A DNA stretch of 49,828 bases from Bacteroidales bacterium (GCA_024401335.1 JAKSLH010000022.1:1-49828), one strand, 5' to 3'; counted from the stretch's first letter, positions 1 through 9,047 are shown. Program-made: numbers and translations. Notes: generated by a model not told the origin, from the sequence alone.

Positions 1-31
1 CAAACCTTGAGGCAATCAAGGAGGGTGACAA

Positions 32-322
32 TTGGTAAAAGCCCATACATCCAGATTCGGCATCCTCGACTACTGTGGATTCTGGAAGGATGAAGCCTGG
101 TACTTGAAATCGTGGTGGACGGACGAGCCGACATTGCACATCCTGCCTCATTGGAACCTGCAGGGACATGAAGGCGAGAATGTTGAGATCTGGGCTTATA
201 GTAACTGCGATGAGGTGGAGCTGACTGTCAATGGACGTAATCTCGGCAGAAAAGTTATGCCAAGGAATGGACACCTTGCGTGGGACGCGATCTATCGACC
301 AGGCAAGGTTGTTGCCAAATAA
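32..322 (+). pseudogene. GH2 beta-galactosidase, internal fragment near the C-terminus
   Basis: The reading frame matches the part of a glycoside hydrolase family 2 beta-galactosidase that follows the catalytic barrel: a FGILDYCGFWKDE stretch, then WWTDEP, LPHWN, and WAYSNCDEVELTVNG, which is typical of the DUF4982-type sandwich domain. Family members are roughly 600-1000 residues; only about 90 are here. A TGA at 26-28 closes the frame upstream, and the only start is TTG at 32, in the middle of the domain, so this is not a functional start. Similarity ends near VVAK at about 318, where the sequence switches directly to a BspA-like fragment on the opposite strand. No active-site residues remain. 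It is either a deletion remnant or an assembly join close to the contig end. Family assignment is confident. Confidence 0.7.
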
Positions 323-636
323 CCCTCAACTTTCTTTCCATTAATATACAAATCATAAGAATTAGAAATACTAGAAGGGCTCCATTCCTTTTCACACCAC
401 TCTGCCAAAGAACCTGTAAACTCAATCTTTGCGATATTACAATCCTCAAATGCAGACCAAGCTATCTCCGTCACACTCGAAGGAATAGTAACTGATGTCA
501 ATCCGCTAGAATATCCAAATGCATGATAACCAATCGCAGTCACACTATAGGTCGTCCCATCAAACGTCACTGAAGATGGAATAACTACATCACCATCGTA
601 GGCGTATTCATTATGAAACGTCACCGCCACAGTATA
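323..636 (-). pseudogene. BspA-like leucine-rich repeat surface protein, fragment
   Basis: Read on the minus strand, the frame gives DVVIPSSVTFDGTTYSVTAIG followed by the repeat pattern AFxxSSGLTSVTIPSSVTEI and AFEDCNIAKIEF. This is the treponemal/BspA-like leucine-rich repeat (LRR_5) used in surface adhesins of Bacteroidales. Only the start of the repeat region survives, about two repeats. There is no signal peptide: a TGA sits just upstream of the GTG at 628-630. The C-terminal side stops where the GH2 fragment begins, at about 323-326. A working member would carry a signal peptide and many repeats. Both this fragment and the GH2 fragment are truncated at the same junction. Confidence 0.65.
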
Positions 637-785
637 TCACTATATCATCACAATACCCTCGAGCTACCCTTACCGCTAATAAATTGACCTTTGTCATGAC
701 ATTACTTTGCCACGCTGTGTTTCGATTTGCCATAATTGATTTCTCGAACTTGATACCCAGATTAGGAAATCATAAAACTTACAAT

Positions 786-793
786 TATCTTTG
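786..793 (+). promoter_or_regulatory. -7 promoter element of guaA
   Basis: TATCTTTG matches the Bacteroidetes -7 consensus TAnnTTTG. No clear -33 TTG is seen at 19-20 bp. A GTG at 793, which would extend guaA, lies on this box, which supports the ATG at 832 as the true start with a leader of about 30 nt. Confidence 0.6.
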
Positions 794-831
794 TGCCATT
801 ATTGCAAATCATTAAGTTTTTTGATTTTAAG

Positions 832-2628
832 ATGCAACAGAAAATCATCATCCTCGACTTCGGAGGCCAGTATGCTCACCTCATTGCTAATCGCGTGCGC
901 CGACTCGGAGTATTCACAGAAATTCATTCGCCAGCGGCACCTGTTGAAGAGTTCGCTGGAGCTAGTGGTATCATCTATAGCGGTGGCCCGTCAAGTGTTT
1001 ACGCTGAAGATGCTCCTGAGTATAACCCAGAGATCCTTAGCTTGCCTGTCCCTAAGCTTGGCATCTGCTATGGTCATCAGCTTATAGCTCAACAGCTTGG
1101 TGGCAAGGTTACTCCGGGTAAGGTGAAGGAATATGGCATCGCCGATCTCGAACTTGGTGAACCTTCACATCCTCTCCTTAAGGATATCCCCGCTTCATCG
1201 CCAATGTGGATGAGTCATGGTGACGCTGTCTCTCAGCTCCCTGACGGATATCGTATCATTGCATCAACTAAAGACTGTCCTATCGCTGCCGTCGCTCTCG
1301 ACGAGCGTAAGATATATGGCATACAGTTCCATCCAGAGGTTACTCATAGCAAGTTCGGTATGAAGCTGCTCGACAACTTTGTTAGCATCTGTGGCTGTGA
1401 ACGTAACTGGAACATGAAGAGCTACATGCCTCTCATCTCTGAGAAGATTAAGAACGAAGTGGGCAACCGTAAGGTGTTCCTCCTCGTCTCTGGTGGTGTT
1501 GACAGTACTGTGGCTTTCGTGCTTCTCAACAAAGTTCTTGGAACAGACCGTGTCCTCGGCCTTCATATCGACAATGGTATGATGCGTATGGACGAGAGTC
1601 AGAAGATTATAGAGTTCCTCAATGCATCGGGCATGAACAACCTCCGCGTTGTCGATGCTACCGATTCTTTCCTCTCGCGCCTCGAAGGTATCACTGCTCC
1701 TGAAGAGAAGCGTAAGCGTATCGGCGCTACTTTCCTTGTCGTTAAGGACGAGGAGATGGCTAAGCTCAACCTCGATCCTAAAGAATGGATGATTGCTCAG
1801 GGTACTATCTATCCTGATACTATCGAGAGTGGCGGAACAAAGAACGCCGATCTCATAAAGACACACCACAACCGAGTTAAGGAGGTTATGGATCTTATGG
1901 CACAGGGCTTGCTCCTTGAACCACTTGCCGACCTCTATAAGGATGAGGTCCGTATGCTTGGCGAAGAGCTTGGCATTCCTCATAACCTCGTTTGGCGTCA
2001 CCCATTCCCTGGTCCAGGTCTTGGTGTTCGTATGCTCTGCACCGACGGTAAGGGCGAATTTGCTTCTAATGCCGACGTCCCAGGTCTTGCAGAATATCTC
2101 AAGGAGCATAATATCGAAGGTGTTGTTCTTCCTGTTAAGAGTGTTGGCGTGCAGGGCGATGGCCGTACATACGCTCAGCCTTTCCTACTTACAACTAAGA
2201 ACCTCTCTTGGAAGGAGTGTGAGAAGTATAGCACAGAACTTGTCAACCGTTTCAAGGTAATCAACCGTGTCATCTGGCAGGTAGGCACAGTAGCCAACGA
2301 GATGCCAAAACTCGTTGCCCAGTATGCGACAAAAGACAAGTTTGATACACTTCGTAAATTTGACAATATCTGCACAGAGTTCCTCCAGAAGAATGACCTC
2401 TATGAAAAGATATGGCAGATGCCTGTTGTGTTGACACCTCTCAAGGTTGCCGACAAGCCATGTATCGTTATGCGTCCGGTCAACAGTTCAGAGGCTATGA
2501 CAGCCAACTTCGCAGAGATTGACCAGAAGTTGCTTGAAGGATTGTGGGGTCAGTTCCAGGCCGATGGCGCAGGCTCATTGTGGTATGACGTCACTCACAA
2601 GCCTCCGGGAACTATCGAGTGGGAGTAA
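832..2628 (+). CDS. guaA: GMP synthase (glutamine-hydrolysing)
   Basis: Converts XMP, ATP and glutamine to GMP, the last step of guanine nucleotide synthesis, in the cytoplasm. The N-terminal class I glutamine amidotransferase domain (residues 1-190) has the nucleophile Cys79 in GICYGHQ and the His167/Glu169 pair in FHPEV. The ATP pyrophosphatase domain carries the SGGVDS P-loop at 220-225. The C-terminal dimerisation domain ends in the characteristic GTIEWE. At 598 residues it is longer than the 525-residue E. coli enzyme, with extra sequence in the synthetase/C-terminal part. The start is the ATG at 832, giving MQQKIIILDFGGQY; an upstream GTG at 793 overlaps the -7 box. Codon use is strongly biased (GGT, GCT, CTC, AAG), as expected for high expression. 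It is a single gene followed by a strong hairpin. Confidence 0.97.
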   Translation: MQQKIIILDFGGQYAHLIANRVRRLGVFTEIHSPAAPVEEFAGASGIIYSGGPSSVYAEDAPEYNPEILSLPVPKLGICYGHQLIAQQLGGKVTPGKVKEYGIADLELGEPSHPLLKDIPASSPMWMSHGDAVSQLPDGYRIIASTKDCPIAAVALDERKIYGIQFHPEVTHSKFGMKLLDNFVSICGCERNWNMKSYMPLISEKIKNEVGNRKVFLLVSGGVDSTVAFVLLNKVLGTDRVLGLHIDNGMMRMDESQKIIEFLNASGMNNLRVVDATDSFLSRLEGITAPEEKRKRIGATFLVVKDEEMAKLNLDPKEWMIAQGTIYPDTIESGGTKNADLIKTHHNRVKEVMDLMAQGLLLEPLADLYKDEVRMLGEELGIPHNLVWRHPFPGPGLGVRMLCTDGKGEFASNADVPGLAEYLKEHNIEGVVLPVKSVGVQGDGRTYAQPFLLTTKNLSWKECEKYSTELVNRFKVINRVIWQVGTVANEMPKLVAQYATKDKFDTLRKFDNICTEFLQKNDLYEKIWQMPVVLTPLKVADKPCIVMRPVNSSEAMTANFAEIDQKLLEGLWGQFQADGAGSLWYDVTHKPPGTIEWE

Positions 2629-2730
2629 TTCAAGGCGATTTGACTGCAATTCTCCACGGAGATTTTAGCTGATGTTTAAGGCATTAGGAGCTTGGTAGTT
2701 CTTTGTAAATGCCTTGTAAATAACCAAATA

Positions 2731-2780
2731 GCCGACATCTGATGTGCAACAAGGTGCTTCAGATGTCGGCTTCTCTTTGG
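2731..2780 (+). terminator. Terminator after guaA
   Basis: A perfect 12-bp stem, 2731-2742 with 2759-2770 (gccgacatctga and its complement), a 16-nt loop, then a T-rich tract. It separates guaA from the next operon. Confidence 0.75.
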
Positions 2781-2824
2781 GGGCGACGTGTAGGTGTTTG
2801 ATTTCGAGTATTAATACTGCAACA

Positions 2825-2840
2825 TACCTATTTTTTTGTA
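2825..2840 (+). promoter_or_regulatory. Putative NarL-type operator upstream of the TonB receptor operon
   Basis: TACCTATTTTTTTGTA fits a 7-2-7 inverted heptamer (NarL consensus TACYYMT-N2-AKRRGTA): the left half fits fully, while the right half keeps GTA and the K position. It ends 23 bp before the -7 box at 2864. The same spacing and orientation occur at 31667-31682 and 32840-32855. This is the weakest of the three copies. Confidence 0.5.
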
Positions 2841-2871
2841 TTGCTTTGTAGCGTGTTTTTTGATAAATTTG
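2841..2871 (+). promoter_or_regulatory. Promoter of the TonB receptor-DUF4876-DUF6850 operon
   Basis: TTG at 2841-2843, 20 bp, then TAAATTTG at 2864-2871, matching the Bacteroidetes -33/-7 pattern. The leader to the ATG at 2892 is about 15 nt. Confidence 0.6.
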
Positions 2872-2891
2872 TCTCGCTGAAGTAAAAACGT

Positions 2892-5837
2892 ATGCCAAGG
2901 ATTCTCTTTTCAATACTCCTGCTTCTGGTCTCTGTGATTGCCCAGTCCCAATCGTTCTCTATCAAGGGAAGGGTGGCGGATTCTGAGACTAATGAAGGTG
3001 TTGGCTTCTCGTATGTTTTAATCCCCGATTTGTCACTATGGGCCATTGCCGATGAATATGGCCTCTTCACTATCCATAACGTACCCGCTGGTAGCTGCGA
3101 GATCACCGTCAGCTGTATGGGGTATGAGGGAAGGACTGTACCTGTGGCCGTTTCTAGTGATGTCGCCGATATGACCCTAAAACTGACACGCAGCAGCCTG
3201 AAGATAAATGATGTTGTGGTTGTCGCTCAGAGAAACAAGACCAGCAACTCTACATCGTATAGCATCAACAAGATGGCACTCGACAACCAGCAAATGCTCA
3301 ACCTGAGTAGTGTGCCAGCCCTTCTCCCAGGCGGTAAGACTACCAACGACAACCTGACGACGGATGACCGAATAGCTCTGCGAAGCGGAACCCTAGAGAA
3401 GGGAAACGCTAGTTTTGGTACCGCCATTGATGTTGACGGTGTCAGAATGGACAATAATGCCATGATGGGTGAGACAATGTCGGCTTCGACACGTAGTGTG
3501 GCGATGTCGGATGTCGAAAGTGTAGATATTATCATTGGAATACCTTCTGTTGAATATGGTGACCTGAGTAATGGTATAGTGAAGATAAATCTGCACAAGG
3601 GAAAGTCGCCATACGTTCTTGAAAGCAAGATCAACCAGTCAACTTCTCAGTTCTCGCTCAGCAAAGGCTTTGAGTTGCGCTCGAATAGAGGTCTGCTGAA
3701 CGTCTCGTTCGAGCATGCTCGTTCGTTGAAGGAGATAGCCTCTCCATTCACCTCATACAAACGCAATGTTCTTTCTGTTAGATATGCTAATGTCTTCCTG
3801 AAAGATGCCGCTCCCCTCAATGTTTCTGTAGGCGTGACAGGTAATGTAGGCGGTTATAACTCAAAGCAGGATCCAGACAATAATCTCGATTCGTATTCCA
3901 AAGACGATGAGAGGTTGATACGCGTGAATTTTGAAGGCAATATGCTCCTGAACAAGACATGGCTGACCGACCTGACACTCAAGGCAAATGCCAGTTTCCA
4001 GAAACGTCTAGGTGAAAGCTATACCAACAAAAGCAGTTCGTCGTCGCAGCCCTACCTGCATACCAGGGAAGAAGGTTATCATGTGGCAGGGACATCGCCC
4101 GACGATGATATCGTGCTTAGTCCTGTAGGCTATTGGTATGTGCGGGAGTTTACCGACCAGCGACCAGTCAACATAAACGTCTCTCTCAAGGCCAATCGCT
4201 CAAAGCGTTATAGCCAATGCTTGTCGAACAAGCTCCTTGTCGGTGCAGAAGTGACAATGACAGGCAACAATGGTAGAGGCAGGTACTACGAGGATTTGGC
4301 GTTGGCCCCAACATGGCGTGAGTACCGCTATGATGAATTGCCATGGATGTATAATATGGCCTTTTATGTAGAAGATCAGCTGACTCAGACATTCTCTGAT
4401 GCACATTCTATAAATCTGACACTTGGCTTTAGAGATGATGTCACCGACATCCCCAATTCAGAATATGGTTCAGTCAATAGTGTAGCGCCACGTCTTTCGG
4501 CCCGTTATGTGTGGCGCAATGGAGAAGCAGACGCGTGGGTTGACAACGTAGCTCTACATGCCGGGTGGGGTAGAAGCATCAAGCTACCATCTTTTCAGGT
4601 GTTGTATCCACAAGAGACGTATTCCGACCTGCTGACATTCACTCCAGGTTCGACAGCCGACAATAAGGCCTTTTATGCATACTATACTCATGTAGGTAAG
4701 ACATTGCGTAATGATGATCTGGCTTTTCAGAAGACCGATCAGGTTGATGTGGGTGTAGAGATAGCCATGCGACATGTGAACGTGTCGTTGTCAGGCTTCT
4801 ATAACACGACCCGTGATCCATACCAGATGGTAAGAGTATATTCTCCTCTGAAATACAATTATACATCACAAAGAGATCTTGAAGGCATCGGCATACCAAG
4901 TGCAGAACGAACCTATACGGTAGATAAGAATACAGGTGTCGTGACGGTGAGCGGAAACGGACAGTCGGTAGATTTGCCAGCTGTTGAGCATCACACCTAT
5001 GCAAGTGACTATCAGTATGTCAACGGCAGTGATGTCGTCCGCTATGGTCTGGAGTGGGTTGTTGATATCCAGATGCTTAAGTGGCTCTCAGTGCGTCTGG
5101 ATGGCAACTGCTACCGCTATCATGGTGTTGATTATTCTTTGATAGCAGGTGCTCCGTCGGGGATCGGTGACTATGCCGCAGAGTCAGGTCAGCAACCCTT
5201 TATAGGCTATTACCTCGGAAGCAATACGACATCAGCTGGATCGGCCAGTCTCCCATCTGTCAGCAATGGTTCGGAGTCAAGTCAGCTGAATCAAAACGCC
5301 ACGTTGACAGTCAGAGTGCCTAAGGCCCGACTTATTGTTATGCTTAAGGCAGAAGCGTCGTTTGTGAACAAAAAGAGAAATCTGTCGGAATCCAAAGAAG
5401 GCTACCGCGGCGTGTTGCTTGAAGCAGCTGGTGATGATACAGGACATCCGTTTGATGGCGAGGCAGATCATTATGTTGCATTATATCCAGAGTACTATTC
5501 TACCTGGGAAAACCCAACGGTGATGATACCATTCGCGCAGGCATTGGCCGAAGCGAAGGACAATGATGCGGGCCTATATCAGCAACTGAGAAGACTGATA
5601 GTCCGTTCATCAAACGCCTACTACTTTAATGCGAATAACGTGTCACCATATTGCTCGTTTAATCTGCTTGTGACAAAAGAGATGGGGAACCATATCGCCC
5701 TCTCCTTCTATGCCAATAACTTCCTGAACACGATGCGTAGTGTTCATCTGTCGCAGACAGGGCTTGATGCCTCGTTGTTTGGTAGCGGATATGTTCCGAA
5801 GCTGTATTATGGTGTCTCATTAAAGATAAAGATATGA
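2892..5837 (+). CDS. TonB-dependent outer-membrane receptor
   Basis: A 981-residue outer-membrane receptor that would import a ligand using energy passed by TonB. It has a signal peptide (residues 1-20, cleaved after a QSQS region), then a carboxypeptidase-regulatory-like domain at about 22-100 (FSIKGRVADSETNEG, DEYGLFTIHNVPAGSCEITVSCMGYEG), a plug domain at about 110-230 with DVESVDIIIGIPSVEYGDLSNGIV, and a long 22-strand-type barrel ending in YYGVSLKIKI. It is not SusC: no SusD follows. The stop overlaps the next start by 4 nt, so it is the first gene of an operon with a DUF4876 lipoprotein and a DUF6850 barrel. The ligand cannot be read from the sequence. A shared operator with the imelysin/di-haem operon suggests a metal-related role (inference). 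Confidence 0.9.
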   Translation: MPRILFSILLLLVSVIAQSQSFSIKGRVADSETNEGVGFSYVLIPDLSLWAIADEYGLFTIHNVPAGSCEITVSCMGYEGRTVPVAVSSDVADMTLKLTRSSLKINDVVVVAQRNKTSNSTSYSINKMALDNQQMLNLSSVPALLPGGKTTNDNLTTDDRIALRSGTLEKGNASFGTAIDVDGVRMDNNAMMGETMSASTRSVAMSDVESVDIIIGIPSVEYGDLSNGIVKINLHKGKSPYVLESKINQSTSQFSLSKGFELRSNRGLLNVSFEHARSLKEIASPFTSYKRNVLSVRYANVFLKDAAPLNVSVGVTGNVGGYNSKQDPDNNLDSYSKDDERLIRVNFEGNMLLNKTWLTDLTLKANASFQKRLGESYTNKSSSSSQPYLHTREEGYHVAGTSPDDDIVLSPVGYWYVREFTDQRPVNINVSLKANRSKRYSQCLSNKLLVGAEVTMTGNNGRGRYYEDLALAPTWREYRYDELPWMYNMAFYVEDQLTQTFSDAHSINLTLGFRDDVTDIPNSEYGSVNSVAPRLSARYVWRNGEADAWVDNVALHAGWGRSIKLPSFQVLYPQETYSDLLTFTPGSTADNKAFYAYYTHVGKTLRNDDLAFQKTDQVDVGVEIAMRHVNVSLSGFYNTTRDPYQMVRVYSPLKYNYTSQRDLEGIGIPSAERTYTVDKNTGVVTVSGNGQSVDLPAVEHHTYASDYQYVNGSDVVRYGLEWVVDIQMLKWLSVRLDGNCYRYHGVDYSLIAGAPSGIGDYAAESGQQPFIGYYLGSNTTSAGSASLPSVSNGSESSQLNQNATLTVRVPKARLIVMLKAEASFVNKKRNLSESKEGYRGVLLEAAGDDTGHPFDGEADHYVALYPEYYSTWENPTVMIPFAQALAEAKDNDAGLYQQLRRLIVRSSNAYYFNANNVSPYCSFNLLVTKEMGNHIALSFYANNFLNTMRSVHLSQTGLDASLFGSGYVPKLYYGVSLKIKI

Positions 5838-7054
5838 TAAAGTATCTTGTGCCACTTATGTTTCTGTTTGTTGCGTGTTCGTCATATGATGTCGAACAAG
5901 AGACGTATGTGCTGACATTCAAGGTAGATTGTAACGATACCAGTTTCAAGGTATATCTGAGAGATCAACATTCAAATGTTTATTCTTCGGCTATAGATGA
6001 AAATGGTATGGCAAGCTTTTCTGTGCCCGCAGGTATCTATAACGCTTCATTGTCAGAAGTAGTGAGCGACAACTATTTTACCATCGTATATAATGCATCA
6101 AAGAACGGCATTGTTGTCGGTGACATGCCGTCGGGTAGTGTTGATATGTCGGTTACCGTGACCAAGACCCAGAACGCCAATCCGGTCCTTATCAAAGAGG
6201 TGTACTGTGGCGGATGCCAGAAAGATGATGGTTCAGGTAAGTTTGCCAACGACAAATGCATTATTCTTTACAACAACTCATCGCAGGCAGTGTCACTATC
6301 CAACATGGCCATAGGCATGGCTGATCCGTATAATGCCGAAGCCAGTTCCCATTCATTCTTGCAAGGAGGAGTGTTGATATACGAATCGGAGGGGTGGTTG
6401 CCCGGAATAAACGGCATCTGGTATTTCGGCGAGTCGGCGGTCATTGAAGCATATTCAGAGTTAGTAGTGAACATGTGTGGCGCGATAGACAACACATTGT
6501 CATATTCCAACTCCATCAACTATGCCAATCCAGAGTACTATTGCATGTACGACCCGGAGGCAGCCAGTTCAGATGGCGGTCATTACAATAATGTCAACAC
6601 CTATCCATCTCCATCAGAGCAGATACCTACCGATCATTACCTTAGAGCCGTGAAGTACGGTAAGAGCAACGCATGGCCAGTTAGCCAGATGTCGCCCGCT
6701 TTGTTTATCTTCTCAGCAGAAGGCGTGTCGCCTAAGGACTATGCAGAAGACGAGACAAACCTAGTCTTCCCGGCAGACAAGCAAGGTAATATAATCTATG
6801 CCAGTCTTCGTGTTCCTAGAGAGTGGATTGTCGATGGCGTCGAGATATTCAATGCCAATGCCCTGCCACAGTCGAAGAAACGCATGACGTCTGATATTGA
6901 CAACGGGTATGTGCAGATGACTTCAGGATATGGACATGCCGTTGTCCGCAAGTTGGACACCGAGGCCTCAGAGATGGCCGGACATGATATATATGTGGAT
7001 ACAAACAACTCTACCAATGATTTCTATGAGGCAGATAGCTGTAGTATTAAGTAG
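5834..7054 (+). CDS. DUF4876 family lipoprotein
   Basis: A 406-residue lipoprotein. The signal MIKYLVPLMFLFVAC ends in a lipobox with Cys15 as the modified residue. The next part (about 25-115) looks like a beta-sandwich, with a carboxypeptidase-regulatory-like PAGIYNASL turn. The rest matches DUF4876: PVLIKEVYCGGCQ, FANDKCIILYNN, WYFGESAVIEAYSELVVN and a PSEQIPTDHYLRAVKY segment. The CxxC pair in YCGGC and further Cys and His residues could bind metal, but this is not established. It starts 4 nt inside the receptor gene and ends 29 nt inside the following gene, so the three are translationally coupled. DUF4876 proteins typically accompany a TonB receptor. They likely sit on the outer membrane as a partner of the receptor; the exact role is unknown. 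Confidence 0.8.
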   Translation: MIKYLVPLMFLFVACSSYDVEQETYVLTFKVDCNDTSFKVYLRDQHSNVYSSAIDENGMASFSVPAGIYNASLSEVVSDNYFTIVYNASKNGIVVGDMPSGSVDMSVTVTKTQNANPVLIKEVYCGGCQKDDGSGKFANDKCIILYNNSSQAVSLSNMAIGMADPYNAEASSHSFLQGGVLIYESEGWLPGINGIWYFGESAVIEAYSELVVNMCGAIDNTLSYSNSINYANPEYYCMYDPEAASSDGGHYNNVNTYPSPSEQIPTDHYLRAVKYGKSNAWPVSQMSPALFIFSAEGVSPKDYAEDETNLVFPADKQGNIIYASLRVPREWIVDGVEIFNANALPQSKKRMTSDIDNGYVQMTSGYGHAVVRKLDTEASEMAGHDIYVDTNNSTNDFYEADSCSIK

Positions 7055-8627
7055 TCTCGTTGCCCTTTGTTGTTACTCTCAAGAAAGGTATCAGATAGTC
7101 ATTGATCGCAATGCGTGGCTTCTGAGCGGGAATGCTGCGGCCATGACATTGCATAGGGATAGTGTAGTATCTCTAGTCTCCATATCGTGTGATCACACCA
7201 ATGGCGGATGGCACGATTTCAGTGAACCTGAAAGAGAGAATACGGTTGTAGCCGATGCTAGGTCGTTCATGCGCTTGTCACCTAGAGTCATGACGTTTGG
7301 CAGTGTGACATATTGTAATATCACAGGATACGACGAACAAGGCACGATGCTTTATGATGACGGATCGTTGAAGCCCTTTGACATCGTTGATGACTCGCTC
7401 AACAATGCAGGAAAGAAACATACAGAGATCGTAGGGCTAGGAGGAGCAGTCGGAGCGAAAGTAGCCGACAAGCTGTCGGTTGGAGCCAAGATGACATACG
7501 ACGCAGGAACCTTTGTGAAATATAAGGATTTGCGCCATACCAATACGTATATGCGATTCGATGCAACTATGGGAGCGTGTGTGTCAGATATATTGTCAGG
7601 CATACTCGATATGGGCGCCAATGCGGAGTATCGACGAAGAACAGAGAGTGTTGAATTCAAGACATTCGGAACCAATGACGTAGAGTATAAGTCACTTGTG
7701 GATTATGCCAATCTGGTGGGTAGTATAGAGACATTTGGAGCCGATGGCTTTACTGAATCGGGCAAGGAACTGCCACTCCTGTCGGAGAAGATAGGCGGCA
7801 GTGTGCAGATGAATATTCATGTTGGAGAGAATATCGAGTGGTATAATGAAGTGTCGTTGCTGAACCATCAAGGTCGCTATGGCAAGGAGACACAGTATTC
7901 TATCTCATACGCGAAGTGGGATGGTGACGAGTGGTCGTATATGTCAGATCTGGTATATAAGCCAGATGGCCAGATGCATGTTCTCAGCTTTTCAATGAAA
8001 GAAGAGCAACTCTCGGCAAAGCGTAATGTATATCGTCAGGAGAGAGACGAGGAAAATACGTCTGTTATCTATTATAGATATTACACACCAGTGAAGATGA
8101 ACGACAAGTTGCAGAGGGATATGCATATAGCGTATGTCGGTCGTTTCTGTAAAATATCAGACTACCATCTATGGACAGTAAAAGCAGGTGTTGAGACAAT
8201 GTTCAGAGACTTTACAGCGTATGTCTTCCCATACTACTGCAGACAGAAATATACAGTCTGCATGCCATACGCCTCATTGATACGAAGGATATTTATGGGA
8301 GAACAAGGCTGCTTGACGGCCGAGCTGGGAGCTTCGGTTACCAAGGCAACAGCAACAGCGTTTGATGTGGAACGACTTTCGGATATTACTCAAGAAGAAG
8401 TGTCGATGGATCGACAAGAAACATATCAAAGTCAGAATTATGAGTATATGACAAGCACGCAGGTGAAGTGTCACGTAGCATTAGGATATCTGTGGAAGAT
8501 GCGTAAAGTCACTGATGTGAGGCCATCTGTCACCTTGTCGTGTGATCATAATAGGGTAGCGTCGTGTGAATATGTTGGAGGACGTTGCCGTAGGACATTT
8601 GCGTTGTCAGTAGGATGTGAATTTTAA
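7026..8627 (+). CDS. DUF6850-type outer-membrane beta-barrel protein
   Basis: The predicted product of 533 residues starts at the ATG at 7026, inside the end of the DUF4876 gene; the frame stays open further upstream to 6930, but the 7026 start gives a clean signal peptide (MRQIAVVLSSLVALCCYS). The mature part is rich in alternating aromatic and polar strands (VGAKMTYDAGTF, HIAYVGRFCKI) and ends in RTFALSVGCEF with a terminal Phe, as in outer-membrane barrels. It fits the DUF6850 family, found downstream of TonB receptor/DUF4876 pairs in Bacteroidales. It probably works at the outer membrane with the two upstream products. Substrate unknown. A weak hairpin (8627-8645) follows the stop. Confidence 0.75.
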   Translation: MRQIAVVLSSLVALCCYSQERYQIVIDRNAWLLSGNAAAMTLHRDSVVSLVSISCDHTNGGWHDFSEPERENTVVADARSFMRLSPRVMTFGSVTYCNITGYDEQGTMLYDDGSLKPFDIVDDSLNNAGKKHTEIVGLGGAVGAKVADKLSVGAKMTYDAGTFVKYKDLRHTNTYMRFDATMGACVSDILSGILDMGANAEYRRRTESVEFKTFGTNDVEYKSLVDYANLVGSIETFGADGFTESGKELPLLSEKIGGSVQMNIHVGENIEWYNEVSLLNHQGRYGKETQYSISYAKWDGDEWSYMSDLVYKPDGQMHVLSFSMKEEQLSAKRNVYRQERDEENTSVIYYRYYTPVKMNDKLQRDMHIAYVGRFCKISDYHLWTVKAGVETMFRDFTAYVFPYYCRQKYTVCMPYASLIRRIFMGEQGCLTAELGASVTKATATAFDVERLSDITQEEVSMDRQETYQSQNYEYMTSTQVKCHVALGYLWKMRKVTDVRPSVTLSCDHNRVASCEYVGGRCRRTFALSVGCEF

Positions 8628-8645
8628 ACAAGGCAACACCTTGTT
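8627..8645 (+). terminator. Weak hairpin after the DUF6850 gene
   Basis: A 7-bp stem, AACAAGG at 8627-8633 with CCTTGTT at 8639-8645, and a 5-nt loop. No T-tract follows, so termination is uncertain; it may only be a transcript-end structure. Confidence 0.3.
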
Positions 8646-8691
8646 AGTAAGGCAAGATTTATTAGTTTTGAAACGACAAATAAATGATAAT

Positions 8692-8968
8692 ATGAAAATA
8701 CTCTTTACGCTTTTTTCTTTGCTGTCTGTTTGTTATGCAATTGGCTAGTAATGTCAACATGGGAACTGTCTCAGGTTCGGGGGAGAATATCGGTGACGTC
8801 ATAGGTGGAAGTAAGCGAAGTAAACCTATTGTGACAGAAGTGGGTAAAGTCACTGTTAGGCCTAAAGTCGATGATAATGCTCCACGATATAATCTTGGCG
8901 GACAACGAATAAACAAAGAGGCTAGGGGACTGGTTATTGTCAATGGAAGAAAGTATATCCAGAGATAA
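8692..8968 (+). pseudogene. Small exported protein with Prevotella-type C-terminal tail, frameshifted
   Basis: An ATG at 8692 opens a convincing signal peptide, MKILFTLFSLLSVCYA, but this frame stops at TAG 8746-8748. The body continues in the next frame (ASNVNMGTVSGSGENIGDVIGG..., open to 8968) and ends in YNLGGQRINKEARG followed by LVIVNGRKYIQR. That ending is the short conserved tail seen on many Prevotella exported proteins. Joining the two frames near 8740-8750 gives a coherent product of about 90 residues: signal peptide, Gly/Ser-rich middle, basic middle and tail. So either a one-base indel has broken the gene or the read has an error there. The only start in the second frame (ATG 8735) would drop the signal peptide. 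Function unknown; it lies 64 nt after the DUF6850 gene and could be in its operon. Confidence 0.6.
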
Positions 8969-9017
8969 CGTAAGCATGCTGTAGATTTACATAGAAAATA
9001 AAACAGATATGATATTG

Positions 9018-9047
9018 GCCTGCGGAGATAAGTCTGCAGGCTTTTTT
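9018..9047 (+). terminator. Terminator before the LptF/LptG-type gene
   Basis: GCCTGC at 9018-9023 pairs with GCAGGC at 9036-9041, extended by three inner pairs around a 6-nt loop and followed by six T. It ends the upstream operon. Confidence 0.8.

Noticed and set aside
1264-2109. Long open frame on the minus strand inside guaA (281 codons)
   Set aside because: It is antisense to a highly codon-biased gene, has no recognisable domain and lies wholly within guaA.
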